NCBI GenBank assembly: GCA_012837465.1
Contig: DURG01000146.1
Location: 1 to 13,094, forward strand
Length of the DNA: 13,094 bases
Reading direction: 5' to 3'
DNA from: Propionibacterium sp.
Lineage (GTDB): Bacteria > Actinomycetota > Actinomycetes > Propionibacteriales > Propionibacteriaceae
Part shown: positions 1 through 7,091 of the stretch, in pieces
Layout: every line of letters begins with the position of its first letter
Numbering within the stretch: position 1 is the stretch's first letter
Made by a program: the position numbers and the translations under genes
Notes under the pieces: model-generated
What the model was told of the DNA's origin: nothing
Database searches by the model: none
The model's input: the letters and a program-made list of their open reading frames with translations, nothing else

Positions 1-16
1 CCCCCCCTTCTCCGTT

Positions 17-94
17 CCTTCGGGTCCCGAGTGTTTCCGAGGAACGAGGAGAACGTGTCGCCTTCGGGTCCCGAGTGTTTCCGAGGAACGAGGA
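17..94. repeat. Two direct copies of a 34-base repeat, period 44
   Basis: Positions 17-50 and 61-94 are identical over 34 bases, beginning CCTTCGGGTCCCGAG and ending CGAGGAACGAGGA. The bases after each copy are also similar (GAACGTGTCG and AACGTATCG, one base shorter). Each copy contains a near-palindrome around CGGGTCCCG. In the second copy GTTTCC (77-82) can pair with GGAAAC (92-97). This looks like an intergenic dispersed repeat of the kind common in high-GC actinobacteria. That family assignment is inference; the duplication itself is plain in the sequence. It may continue upstream of the window. Confidence 0.8.
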
Positions 95-132
95 AACGTA
101 TCGAGGGACAATTTCCCCAAGCGGTTCCCAGG

Positions 133-141
133 TGGCATAAT
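133..141 (+). promoter_or_regulatory. Putative extended -10 promoter for rplS
   Basis: TG, one base, then CATAAT (136-141) matches an extended -10 element with one mismatch to TATAAT. No good -35 is visible; TTCCCC at 113-118 has a 17-base spacing but is a poor match. Transcription would start near 148, giving a leader of about 120 bases before rplS. It lies between the upstream repeat and the hairpin leader, which is where an rplS promoter is expected. Confidence 0.45.
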
Positions 142-149
142 GAACAGCC

Positions 150-225
150 GTTGCCCACGCATGGGCAACCTCATCACCGACAGCTCCTGCCATGGGGGGA
201 TCGTCTGGCGCGTGGTGGGCCAGAC
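150..225 (+). promoter_or_regulatory. Hairpin-rich 5' leader of rplS
   Basis: Two perfect hairpins lie between the putative promoter and the L19 gene. GTTGCCCA (150-157) pairs with TGGGCAAC (162-169) around a four-base loop. GTCTGGC (203-209) pairs with GCCAGAC (219-225) around nine bases. Neither is followed by a T run, so they do not look like terminators. The first would sit almost at the 5' end of the message. Ribosomal protein leaders in other phyla fold to bind their own product, so autoregulation by L19 is possible, but the function here is inference. Confidence 0.4.
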
Positions 226-267
226 AACACCGCGGTGACCTGTGGCACTGACGGAAAGGCAAGAATC

Positions 268-615
268 ATGACCAACCCGCTGATCCAAGAGATCAACAAG
301 GCGTCGCTGCGCGACGACATCCCCGAATTCCGCGCAGGCGATTCCGTCAAGGTGCACGTCCGCGTCGTCGAGGGCAACCGCTCGCGTATCCAGGTGTTCG
401 CCGGCGTCGTCATCGCCCGCAATGCCGGTGGCGTCCAGGAGGCCTTCACGGTCCGCAAGGTGAGCTTCGGCGTCGGCGTGGAGCGTACGTTCCCGCTGCA
501 CTCTCCCATCATCGAGAAGATCGAGGTCGAGCGTCGTGGCGACGTCCGCCGCGCCAAGCTGTACTACCTGCGTGAGCTGCGCGGCAAGGCTGCCAAGATC
601 CGCGAGAAGCGCTGA
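268..615 (+). CDS. rplS: 50S ribosomal protein L19
   Basis: This 115-residue protein is large-subunit ribosomal protein L19, which sits at the interface with the 30S subunit. The sequence starts MTNPLIQEINKASLRDDIP and carries the family's FRAGDSVKVHVRVVEGNRSR and RNAGGVQEAFTVRKVS stretches. It ends in the basic, Arg/Lys-rich tail RELRGKAAKIREKR. The length matches the usual 113-120 residues. The reading frame is open much further upstream, but the ATG at 268 is preceded by AAAGG (255-259) at good spacing and begins exactly where L19 proteins begin. It appears to be transcribed alone: a promoter and structured leader lie before it, and a strong terminator follows 25 bases after the stop. Confidence 0.97.
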   Translation: MTNPLIQEINKASLRDDIPEFRAGDSVKVHVRVVEGNRSRIQVFAGVVIARNAGGVQEAFTVRKVSFGVGVERTFPLHSPIIEKIEVERRGDVRRAKLYYLRELRGKAAKIREKR

Positions 616-640
616 TCACCCGCTCCACAGAGCAACCAGG

Positions 641-665
641 ACCGCCGGGCTTCGTGCCCGGCGGT
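641..665 (+). terminator. Rho-independent-type terminator after rplS
   Basis: ACCGCCGGGC (641-650) pairs perfectly with GCCCGGCGGT (656-665) around a five-base TTCGT loop. A T-rich stretch (TTCGTTT) follows. The 10-bp GC-rich stem just after the rplS stop makes a convincing transcription terminator separating rplS from lepB. Confidence 0.8.
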
Positions 666-695
666 TTCGTTTCCGGCACCGTCGCTGCTCGACGG

Positions 696-701
696 TATGC
701 T
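696..701 (+). promoter_or_regulatory. Possible -10 element for lepB
   Basis: TATGCT fits the TANNNT pattern and lies just after the rplS terminator, 36 bases before the lepB start. No recognisable -35 is seen. A promoter is expected here because the terminator isolates lepB from rplS, but the exact element is a guess. Confidence 0.3.
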
Positions 702-737
702 CGGGACAGCATCCAGCAGTGATCGAAGGACTGATTC

Positions 738-1526
738 GTGGCATCAATCGAGCCGACCGACCCGCATGCTTCAGGGGACGCCCAGAACGAGGCACCCCCG
801 AGCCTTGGTCGGAAGGTCCTCAGCTGGGCCACTGAGGGCGTCCTCATCGTCGTGGGCGCGGTGGTGATCGCCGCCCTGCTGCGCACTTTCGTGGGCCAGA
901 TGTTCGTGATCCCCTCCGGCTCGATGGAGAACACGCTGCAGCCCAGCGACCGTGTGCTGGTGGCCAAGTTCGGCGGCTTCCAGCGCGGTGATGTGGTCGT
1001 GTTCGAGGATCCCCACAACTGGCTGATCCCGGAGCCGAAGAAGCCCAACGTCATCAAGGACGCGCTGGAGTTCGTCGGCGTGCTGCCCAACTCGGGTACC
1101 GAGCACCTCATCAAGCGGATCATCGGCATGCCGGGTGACCACGTGCGCACCACCGACGACGGTTTCATCGAGGTGAACGGGCAGAAGTTGGACGAGAGCC
1201 CCTACCTCTACGCTCAGGACGGCATCCACGTGGCACCCTTCACCGTGCCCTTCGACATCATCGTCCCGAAGGACAACATCTTCGTGTTGGGGGACCACCG
1301 CAACCAGTCCAACGACTCCCGTTGCCGCCTGGCCGACGTGTCGCAGACTCCCGGCGCGAGTGCTTTCGTGCCCGTGGACAAGGTGGTCGGCTCCGCTGTC
1401 GCGATCGTGGCGCCACTGCCGCGCCTGGCGACGTTCAACGTGCCGCCCACGTACGACACGGTGCCCGATCCGGCGCAGCCCGCGCCGGACAAGCCTGACC
1501 TCATCCTCGTGGAGCCCGGCTGTTGA
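738..1526 (+). CDS. lepB: Signal peptidase I
   Basis: This 262-residue membrane-bound serine protease removes signal peptides from exported proteins at the outer face of the membrane. One membrane segment lies at about residues 34-56 (GVLIVVGAVVIAALL). It is followed by the catalytic box IPSGSMENTL, with Ser62 as nucleophile, and by LIKRIIGMPGD, with Lys126 as general base. The conserved box GDHRNQSNDSR is at 185-195. The cytoplasmic N-terminus is short and acidic. GTG at 738 is chosen because GAAGGA lies seven bases upstream. The gene overlaps rnhB by one base and appears to open the operon. The toroid and the two beta-domain proteins described below carry type I signal peptides and are possible substrates. 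All catalytic residues are present, and the assignment is secure. Confidence 0.96.
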   Translation: MASIEPTDPHASGDAQNEAPPSLGRKVLSWATEGVLIVVGAVVIAALLRTFVGQMFVIPSGSMENTLQPSDRVLVAKFGGFQRGDVVVFEDPHNWLIPEPKKPNVIKDALEFVGVLPNSGTEHLIKRIIGMPGDHVRTTDDGFIEVNGQKLDESPYLYAQDGIHVAPFTVPFDIIVPKDNIFVLGDHRNQSNDSRCRLADVSQTPGASAFVPVDKVVGSAVAIVAPLPRLATFNVPPTYDTVPDPAQPAPDKPDLILVEPGC

Positions 1527-2173
1527 TGATCCGGCCGGGAAGGGGCGCCTACGGGTACGAGCGGGCACTGGTGCGTGCCGGCCTCGGCCCCGTCGCGGGC
1601 GCCGACGAGGCGGGCAGGGGCGCGTGCGCCGGCCCTCTGGTGGCGGCCGCCGTCATCCTCAATCCCGACAGGCCCATCAGGGGCCTCGACGATTCCAAGG
1701 CCATGAGCGCGGCCGCCCGGCAGCGGCTCTACGCGGAGATCATGAAGCGTGCGGTCGCCGTGGCTTGGGCCAGCGTCGAGGCGGCCGAGTGCGACGAGTT
1801 GGGCATGCATCAGGCCGATCTGCACGCGCTGCGCCGCGCCGTCGGGCGCCTTGCGGTGCCCGCTGGCTTCGTCATCACCGACGGGTTCCCCGTCGACGGC
1901 TTGGCCACGCCCGGCCTGGCCATGTGGAAGGGCGACAAGGTTGCCGCCTGCGTGTCCGCAGCCTCGATCGTCGCCAAGGTCACCAGGGACCGCATGATGA
2001 CCGAGTACGACGCCACCTACCCCCAGTACGGGTTCGCCATCCACAAGGGCTACAACACGCGCCTGCACCAGGGCGCGCTCGACGAGCACGGGCCATCACC
2101 CATCCACCGCTGGCGGTTCGAGAACGTGCGGCTCAGCGCGGAGGCCGCATCAGCTAGAGTGAAGCAACTATGA
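1526..2173 (+). CDS. rnhB: Ribonuclease HII
   Basis: This enzyme cuts the RNA strand of RNA-DNA hybrids and removes single ribonucleotides from DNA. The 215-residue protein carries the signature GADEAGRG with Asp27 and Glu28. It also has LDDSK, ITDGFP (Asp119) and KGDK (Asp137), followed by SAASIVAKVTRDR and YGFAIHKGYNT. The four acidic residues form the metal-binding DEDD site, and the 18-residue gap between the last two matches the family. ATG at 1526 overlaps the lepB stop as TGATG. TTG at 1523, one codon earlier, is the alternative and is nearer the ideal distance from GGAG at 1511. The gene overlaps the next by four bases (ATGA), so it is translationally coupled within the operon. Confidence 0.96.
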   Translation: MIRPGRGAYGYERALVRAGLGPVAGADEAGRGACAGPLVAAAVILNPDRPIRGLDDSKAMSAAARQRLYAEIMKRAVAVAWASVEAAECDELGMHQADLHALRRAVGRLAVPAGFVITDGFPVDGLATPGLAMWKGDKVAACVSAASIVAKVTRDRMMTEYDATYPQYGFAIHKGYNTRLHQGALDEHGPSPIHRWRFENVRLSAEAASARVKQL

Positions 2174-2484
2174 GTGCCGAGGATCTTGAGCAGTACGAGA
2201 GCAAGCTGGAGCTTGACCTCTACCGCGAGTACAAGGACGTCGTGTCGATCTTCACCTACGCGGTGGAGACCGAGCGTCGCTTCTACCTGTGCAATGCCGT
2301 CGATCTGAAGGTGCGCACCGAGGGCGGGGATGTCTACTACGAGGTGTCCATGGGCGACGCCTGGGTGTGGGACATGTACCGCCCGGCCCGCTTCGTGAAG
2401 TCTGCCAAGGTGCTGACGTTCCGTGATGTGTCGATCGAGGAGATCGCGCACTCGGAGCTCCAGGTTCCCGAGAACGAGGACTGA
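2170..2484 (+). CDS. DUF2469 family protein
   Basis: This is a 104-residue, acidic, soluble protein of a family found almost only in actinobacteria and typically encoded just after rnhB. Recognisable conserved stretches are MSAEDLEQYESKLELDLYRE, the VETERRFYL segment and WVWDMYRPARFVKSAKVLTF. No signal peptide, membrane segment or catalytic motif is visible, and the biochemical role is unknown. It overlaps rnhB by four bases. Its presence is one of the best markers that the window is actinobacterial. I am sure of the family and can say nothing about function. Confidence 0.93.
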   Translation: MSAEDLEQYESKLELDLYREYKDVVSIFTYAVETERRFYLCNAVDLKVRTEGGDVYYEVSMGDAWVWDMYRPARFVKSAKVLTFRDVSIEEIAHSELQVPENED

Positions 2485-2505
2485 GCCCCCGCTCGTCGCA
2501 AGAAT

Positions 2506-2537
2506 CCCCGATATCTGTGGACAACGGTGGATCGGGG
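2506..2537 (+). terminator. Inverted repeat between DUF2469 and yraN, possible weak terminator
   Basis: CCCCGAT (2506-2512) is perfectly complementary to ATCGGGG (2531-2537), with an 18-base spacer. It is followed by GTCTGTTTG, a poor T run. It could attenuate transcription into yraN or be an operator. The long loop makes a classic terminator doubtful. Apart from this and the next hairpin, the 90-base gap shows no gene. Confidence 0.3.
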
Positions 2538-2553
2538 GTCTGTTTGACCATGA

Positions 2554-2576
2554 ATGGGTCTGAGGTGATGACCCAT
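2554..2576 (+). promoter_or_regulatory. Hairpin overlapping the yraN ribosome-binding site and start codon
   Basis: ATGGGTC (2554-2560) pairs perfectly with GACCCAT (2570-2576) around a nine-base loop, TGAGGTGAT. The loop holds the Shine-Dalgarno-like GAGGT, and the first two bases of the yraN ATG (2575-2577) lie in the closing stem. Such a fold would hinder initiation, which suggests translational control of yraN. The complementarity is certain; the regulatory role is inference. Confidence 0.45.
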
Positions 2577-2943
2577 GAACCACAAACAGACATTCGGGCA
2601 ACTCGGAGAACAACGAGCCGCTGAGCACCTGCTGGAGTGCGGCTGGCAGATCCTGGAGCGCAACTGGCGCTGCCGGGAGGGCGAGGCCGACATCATCGCG
2701 GTGGATCCTGACGCGCAGGCGTTGGTGGTCGTCGAGGTGAAGACCAGAGCGGGAACAGGCTACGGCTCGCCGCTGGAATCCATCACGTACGCCAAGGCAC
2801 GCCGCCTGCGGCAGTTGGCCGCCATCTACGCCCGCCAGACGAAGGAGTACTGGCCCCGGCTGCGCGTCGATGCCATCGGCATCCTCTGGCCCAGGGGCGG
2901 CGGGAGCGAACTGGTCCACGCCCGCGGGATCGAGGAGCGGTGA
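2575..2943 (+). CDS. yraN: YraN/UPF0102 family nuclease-fold protein
   Basis: This is a 122-residue protein of the UPF0102 family, predicted to have the PD-(D/E)XK nuclease fold of Holliday-junction resolvases. The core is readable: FGQLGEQRAAEHLLECGW near the N-terminus, then GEADIIAVD with Glu37 and Asp39, then VVVEVKTR with Glu54 and Lys56. Those residues form the usual metal-binding and catalytic set. No signal peptide or membrane segment is present. The family usually neighbours comM and dprA, suggesting a role in DNA processing, but the biochemical activity is poorly known. ATG at 2575 has GAGGT seven or so bases upstream, enclosed in a hairpin that may limit translation. The stop overlaps the comM GTG by three bases (GTGA). 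Confidence 0.92.
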   Translation: MNHKQTFGQLGEQRAAEHLLECGWQILERNWRCREGEADIIAVDPDAQALVVVEVKTRAGTGYGSPLESITYAKARRLRQLAAIYARQTKEYWPRLRVDAIGILWPRGGGSELVHARGIEER

Positions 2944-4475
2944 TCCTGTCATCGTGGTCCGTGGCGCTGCAGGGCATCGACGGGCACGCCGTCGAGGTGG
3001 AGGCGGCCGAGGGCGGTGGGTTGCCGCGCACGCAGATCGTCGGCCTCCCTGACAAGGCCCTCAACGAGGCCAAGGAACGGGTGAAGGCCGCGGCCCGCGC
3101 CTGCGAGCTCAAGTGGCCGGAGCAACTGTGCACCATCAACCTGTCTCCCGCGGGCCTGCCCAAGGCGGGCACCCACTACGACCTGGCGATCGCGGTGGCG
3201 GCGCTGGGCACGCAGGGGCTGATCAGCCCGGACAAGGCCACCCGCACCGTCCTGCTCGGCGAGCTGGCACTCGACGGCAGGGTGCGGCGGGTGCGCGGGA
3301 TCCTGCCCGCCATGCTCGCCGCGGTGAAGGCCGGCTTCGAGCGCGCCATCGTTCCCACCGGGCAGGTGGCGGAGGCCGCGCTGGTACCCGGCATCGCGGT
3401 CGAGGGCGCGGGGCGGCTCGACGAGGTGGTCCAGCTGGTCAACGGGCTCACCGTCGAAAACCCCAGCGAGGCGGCGCAGCCCTCGGAGCCCGCGCCTGAC
3501 GTGAGGCCGGCCTTCGTGCCGGACCTCGCCGACGTCGTGGGCCACGAGGACGGCAAGTTCGCCCTCGAGGTGGCGGCCGCAGGGCGCCACCACCTGTTCC
3601 TGCACGGCGCTCCTGGAGTCGGCAAGACGATGCTGGCGTCGCGCCTTCCCTCGATCCTGCCGGACCTGGACGACGACGAATCCGTGGAGGTCTCCGCCCT
3701 CCACTCGCTGGCAGGTCATGAGCTCACCGGATTGATCACGCGGCCACCCTTTGCGGATCCGCATCATTCCACGACACCGGTGGCGCTGGTGGGGGGCGGT
3801 TCGGGCGAACTGAAGCCCGGCGCGATCTCCCTGGCCCACCGGGGAGTGCTCTTTCTCGATGAGGCGCCGGATTTCGGCGCCAAGCTGGATGCGCTGCGTA
3901 CCCCGCTGGAGAACGGCTGGATCAACGTCAGCAGGGCGCGGATGTCGACGCGGTTCCCCGCCCGCTTCCAACTGATCCTGGCGGCGAACCCGTGCCCCTG
4001 CGGCAAGTACGGGGTGCAGGGCATGGACTGCACCTGTGATTCGGTGAAGGTGCGTCGCTACCAGGAACGGCTCAGCGGGCCCATCCTGGATCGGATCGAC
4101 ATCAAGCACCAGATGGCCGGGATCAACCGGATGCTGCTCGACGTGGGCACGGCCACGACGCCGGAGGCCAGCGCAGCCGTGCTGGAGCGCGTCCTGGCCG
4201 CACGCGAGCGGCAACGGCACCGGCTCCGGCGCACGCCCTGGACCACCAACGGTGAGGTGGCCGGGCCGTACCTGCGCAAGCACCTCCCGTTGCCGTCAGA
4301 CCTCGGAGTGCTCAATTCCGCGCTCCAGCGCGGCTCGATCAGCGCCCGAGGCGTGGACAAGGTGCTCCGCTTGGCCTGGACGTTGACGGACCTGGCTGGG
4401 GCGGGGCAGATCACCAATCGGGAACTACGCGCCGCGCTGCAGTTGCGGCAGGGAGAACAGGAGAGGGCGGCATGA
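2940..4475 (+). CDS. comM: ComM/YifB family AAA+ ATPase (Mg-chelatase-like)
   Basis: This 511-residue protein belongs to the YifB/ComM family. ComM is a hexameric helicase that promotes branch migration during natural transformation. Residues 1-170 form the N-terminal ChlI-type domain, with the hallmark SVALQGIDGHAVEVE and GLPRTQIVGLPDKAL. The AAA+ module has Walker A GAPGVGKT (223-230), Walker B VLFLDE (303-308), and the cysteine cluster NPCPCG...CTC (Cys352, 354, 364, 366) seen in this family. LSGPILDRIDI follows at 378-388, then the C-terminal helical domain. Length is typical. GTG at 2940 is chosen because the protein begins there in the family manner; the nearby GAGGAG (2932-2937) is rather close. 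It overlaps yraN and dprA. Whether this organism is competent cannot be told from here. Confidence 0.95.
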   Translation: MILSSWSVALQGIDGHAVEVEAAEGGGLPRTQIVGLPDKALNEAKERVKAAARACELKWPEQLCTINLSPAGLPKAGTHYDLAIAVAALGTQGLISPDKATRTVLLGELALDGRVRRVRGILPAMLAAVKAGFERAIVPTGQVAEAALVPGIAVEGAGRLDEVVQLVNGLTVENPSEAAQPSEPAPDVRPAFVPDLADVVGHEDGKFALEVAAAGRHHLFLHGAPGVGKTMLASRLPSILPDLDDDESVEVSALHSLAGHELTGLITRPPFADPHHSTTPVALVGGGSGELKPGAISLAHRGVLFLDEAPDFGAKLDALRTPLENGWINVSRARMSTRFPARFQLILAANPCPCGKYGVQGMDCTCDSVKVRRYQERLSGPILDRIDIKHQMAGINRMLLDVGTATTPEASAAVLERVLAARERQRHRLRRTPWTTNGEVAGPYLRKHLPLPSDLGVLNSALQRGSISARGVDKVLRLAWTLTDLAGAGQITNRELRAALQLRQGEQERAA

Positions 4476-5572
4476 TCACGGAACGAGATGCCCGGATGGC
4501 GCTGTGCGCCCTCACCCCGCTGGGCCAGCAGAACGTGGCCGAGGCGCTGGCCCAGTTCGGGGCCGAGGAGCTCTGGGCGGGCTTCCTCGCCCGGCCGGAG
4601 ACCACGTGGGGAAGGAAGGCTCAGGGCGTCGACGTGGCGGCGCTGCGCCACGCCACCGAGCGGTGTGGCGCCCGGTTCATCATCCCGGGCGACGAGGAGT
4701 GGCCCGAACGGCTCGAGGGGCTGGACGGGGCGTTGGTCAGCGGGCAGACGGGAGAGCCCGTTGGCCTGTGGGTCAGGGGGATGTCGTTGTCGGAGGTGGG
4801 CGGCGGGGTGGCCATCGTGGGTGCCCGCGCCTGCACCACCTACGGCGAGCACGCCTCGGTGACGCTCGCCGCAGACCTGGCCATGCAGGATCACCCGATC
4901 ATCAGTGGTCTGGCCTACGGCGTGGATGCGGCCGCCCACCGTGGGGCGCTGGGGGTGCGCGGCCTCACGGTCGCCGTCGTGGCCAGCGGGGTGGATGACC
5001 CCTATCCATCCGCGAACTCCAGCCTCGCCAGGCGGATCACGGAGACTGGTGCCATCGTGTCGGAACTGCCCCCGGGGTACCGGCCCACGCGCTACGCGTT
5101 CCTGGCCCGCAACCGGATCATCGCGGCGCTGGCGGATGCGGTGGTCGTGGTGGAGGCGGCGGCCCGCTCCGGGGCGAAGAACACCGCCTCCTGGGCCAAC
5201 GCCATCGGCCGGCCGGTGTTGGCGGTGCCTGGGCCCATCACGTCCTCGCTCTCATCGACTCCCCACAAGCTCATCCGTGACGGGGAGGCCATTCTCGTCA
5301 CAGGTGCGCCGGATGTGGAGGCGGTGCTGTCACCGCTCGGCACGGTGGCCGAGCCCTCGGGCAGGGGCGAGGCCCGTCCCATCGACCAGTTGCCGCTGCC
5401 GCTGTTGGAGATCAGGGAGGCGGTGGGCACGAAGGAACGGGTCAGCCCCGCCCAACTCTCGGCGCGGACGGGACAGTCGATGATCGACGTCCTGTCCAAC
5501 GCCGCAGAGTTGGTGGAGTCAGGCTGGCTCGATGAGGATGCCGGCCTCTTTGGCCTGCCGGGCCGGAGGTGA
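4472..5572 (+). CDS. dprA: DNA-processing protein DprA
   Basis: DprA binds incoming single-stranded DNA during transformation and loads RecA. The 366-residue protein has a helical N-terminal region (1-75) and a Rossmann-type core with VAIVGARACTTYG (113-125), SGLAYGVDAAAHRGAL (145-160) and SELPPGYRPTRYAFLARNRI. The core continues with VVVVEAAARSGAKNTASWA (224-242) and AVPGP. Residues from about 310 look like the C-terminal winged-helix domain. The family's usual SGSLITA is SGAKNTA here, a modest divergence. ATG at 4472 overlaps the comM stop (ATGA) and has AGGAG at eight bases. DprA is also kept in many bacteria not known to be competent. Its stop lies only three bases from the stop of the convergent toroid gene. 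A small hairpin, CCGGC/GCCGG at 5541-5561, lies within its last codons. Confidence 0.95.
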   Translation: MITERDARMALCALTPLGQQNVAEALAQFGAEELWAGFLARPETTWGRKAQGVDVAALRHATERCGARFIIPGDEEWPERLEGLDGALVSGQTGEPVGLWVRGMSLSEVGGGVAIVGARACTTYGEHASVTLAADLAMQDHPIISGLAYGVDAAAHRGALGVRGLTVAVVASGVDDPYPSANSSLARRITETGAIVSELPPGYRPTRYAFLARNRIIAALADAVVVVEAAARSGAKNTASWANAIGRPVLAVPGPITSSLSSTPHKLIRDGEAILVTGAPDVEAVLSPLGTVAEPSGRGEARPIDQLPLPLLEIREAVGTKERVSPAQLSARTGQSMIDVLSNAAELVESGWLDEDAGLFGLPGRR

Positions 5573-5575
5573 GCG

Positions 5576-7039
5576 TTACCTGGTGGCGGGGTCGCCGAAC
5601 ATCACGATGTTGTTGAAGACCCACCCTTCGTCCTGGGTGAAGGTGTAGCCGCCGCTGGAGCGGGGGGTGGCCTTGTACACCGTCGAGAGGGTGTAGGACA
5701 GGCAGGCGCCGCGCCCCGTCTTCTCGGTGTGGCACTCGGTGCGCCACTGCCTGCCGGCAGAGGTGAATCCGGGGCTCATGTTGGGTGAGGCCAACGGGTT
5801 GCCCTGCCAGGCGGCCTCAGTCAGAAAAGGGAGGTAGGTGAGGTTGTTGAACACCCAGGCGTCCTTGCGGACGAAGCGGCCGTTCTCGATGAGGACGGTG
5901 GTGGCCCAGATCTCGGTGCGGCACCGCTCCGTCTGCGAATAGGGCTCGCAGGTGGTGCGCCACTGGCGCCCGTTGAGGGAGTGCTCGCCGGCCAGCGTGT
6001 AGGGAGCCTTGCGCTCATAGCGGGGCACCAAGCGGTACAGGTCGATGGGTGCGAAGGCGAACACGGCCTGGGCGGTGGAGCGGACCCACTGGCCCTTGCC
6101 CACGCGGGAGATGGTTCCCTTGGCAGCGTCGAACGCCGCCTTGTCGTAGGCGACGGCACCCGCGTTCTCGCCCGCCTTGATCTGCAGGCCGGAGACCCAC
6201 TGGCCGGTCTTGGCGGTGACGGCCGGTTCGAGGTCTGCCAGGGCGCCGGCTACCAAGCCGGAGGCGTTGGTGTTCTCGCTGGGGGTGAAGGTGGGGTGCC
6301 CGGTGAAGGCACCGTTGGGCTTCTGCTGGGCCTTCATCCATGCCACGGCCTTGGTGAGGGAGGCGCCGGCTCCGCTGATGCCCTTGGCCTCGCCGGCTCG
6401 CAGGGCCATGATCACCATGGCCGTGCCGTCGGGATCCGGGATGGTGTTGACGGCGTCGCAGTGGCCGGTGGCATCGGTGGCGAAGTACATCGGGAACCCG
6501 CCGTTGCTGCACTGCTGGCCCACGAGGAAGGACACGGTCGACGCCGGGAGTTCACCGGTGCGGGCCATGGCGATCATCGCGAGGGACTGGCCGAAGGCGT
6601 TGGTGCCCTCCGAATGGCCGGTCGTGTAGCCGCTGGCGGTGACGGACTTGCGCACCAGGTCCTGCGGGTTGATGCCGCCGAAGTCGGTGGTGGAGCGGCC
6701 GGCGGCGGCCAATGTCAGCACGACCTTGGCCACGCGGCCGTTGTCGGTGGCGACCTTGGCGACGTGGGGTTCGGCTGCGTCGATCCAGCCGTCGATCACC
6801 TCACGGGAGGTGCCCACCACCATGCCGGCCAGGGCGGCGTCGAGGGTCAGGCCCATGTCGGGCTCGGTGCCGTAGAAGGAGAGGGAGCCATCGTCGTTGG
6901 TCTGCTCGATGAGCCAGTTGATGGCCGAGGTGGCGTTGGGGCGGAGCTCTCCGGTGTCGGCCGCAGCAGGGCTGAGGCCGAGCGAAGCCAGGAGGGCGGC
7001 GACGAGGGGGACCGCCATCAGGCGGATGCGGTTACGCAT
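5576..7039 (-). CDS. Secreted alpha/alpha-toroid protein with C-terminal WVFNN repeats, putative corrinoid binder
   Basis: This 487-residue exported protein starts with a signal peptide (MRNRIRLMAVPLVAALLASL, likely cut after AAA at residue 27). Residues 34-330 resemble the terpenoid cyclase/prenyltransferase-type alpha/alpha barrel. Repeated units of the form AINWLIEQTNDDGSLSF, VSFLVGQQCSNGGF and AVAWMKAQQKPNGAF support this. That fold forms the alpha domain of transcobalamin and intrinsic factor. Cys177 and Cys194 may form a disulfide. The tail has two related repeats, about 350-403 and 424-481, each with GRQWRTxC, a second Cys and WVFNN. Their role is unknown; wall or surface attachment is possible. 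ATG at 7039 is chosen for AAAGGA upstream and the signal peptide; an in-frame ATG at 7120 lies inside the riboswitch. A cobalamin riboswitch and neighbouring ECF genes point to corrinoid binding. That role is inference. Confidence 0.85.
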   Translation of the reverse strand: MRNRIRLMAVPLVAALLASLGLSPAAADTGELRPNATSAINWLIEQTNDDGSLSFYGTEPDMGLTLDAALAGMVVGTSREVIDGWIDAAEPHVAKVATDNGRVAKVVLTLAAAGRSTTDFGGINPQDLVRKSVTASGYTTGHSEGTNAFGQSLAMIAMARTGELPASTVSFLVGQQCSNGGFPMYFATDATGHCDAVNTIPDPDGTAMVIMALRAGEAKGISGAGASLTKAVAWMKAQQKPNGAFTGHPTFTPSENTNASGLVAGALADLEPAVTAKTGQWVSGLQIKAGENAGAVAYDKAAFDAAKGTISRVGKGQWVRSTAQAVFAFAPIDLYRLVPRYERKAPYTLAGEHSLNGRQWRTTCEPYSQTERCRTEIWATTVLIENGRFVRKDAWVFNNLTYLPFLTEAAWQGNPLASPNMSPGFTSAGRQWRTECHTEKTGRGACLSYTLSTVYKATPRSSGGYTFTQDEGWVFNNIVMFGDPATR

Positions 7040-7043
7040 TGTC

Positions 7044-7086
7044 GGATCCTTTCGCGTCAGAACCGCGCACCGTGCGCGGATGATCC
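7044..7086 (-). promoter_or_regulatory. Probable expression platform between the second riboswitch and the toroid gene
   Basis: A perfect GC-rich inverted repeat, CCGCGCAC/GTGCGCGG, occupies 7063-7079. It folds as a six-pair stem with a five-base loop. On the message it is flanked by GGATC (7086-7082) and by the ribosome-binding region AAAGGATCC (7052-7044), whose GATCC could pair with it. This could hide the ribosome-binding site when B12 is bound. There is no T run, so translational control is likelier than termination. The switching mechanism is inference. Confidence 0.4.
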
Positions 7087-7091
7087 TTCTC

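Noticed and set aside
31..267. N-terminal extension of L19 in the same open frame
   Set aside because: L19 proteins begin at the MTNPLIQEI stretch, the ATG at 268 has a good ribosome-binding site, and the extension covers repeats, promoter and hairpins.
2949..4283. Long open frame on the minus strand opposite comM
   Set aside because: It mirrors the comM codons in GC-rich sequence, has no family motifs and is rich in His/Arg/Gly as antisense frames are.
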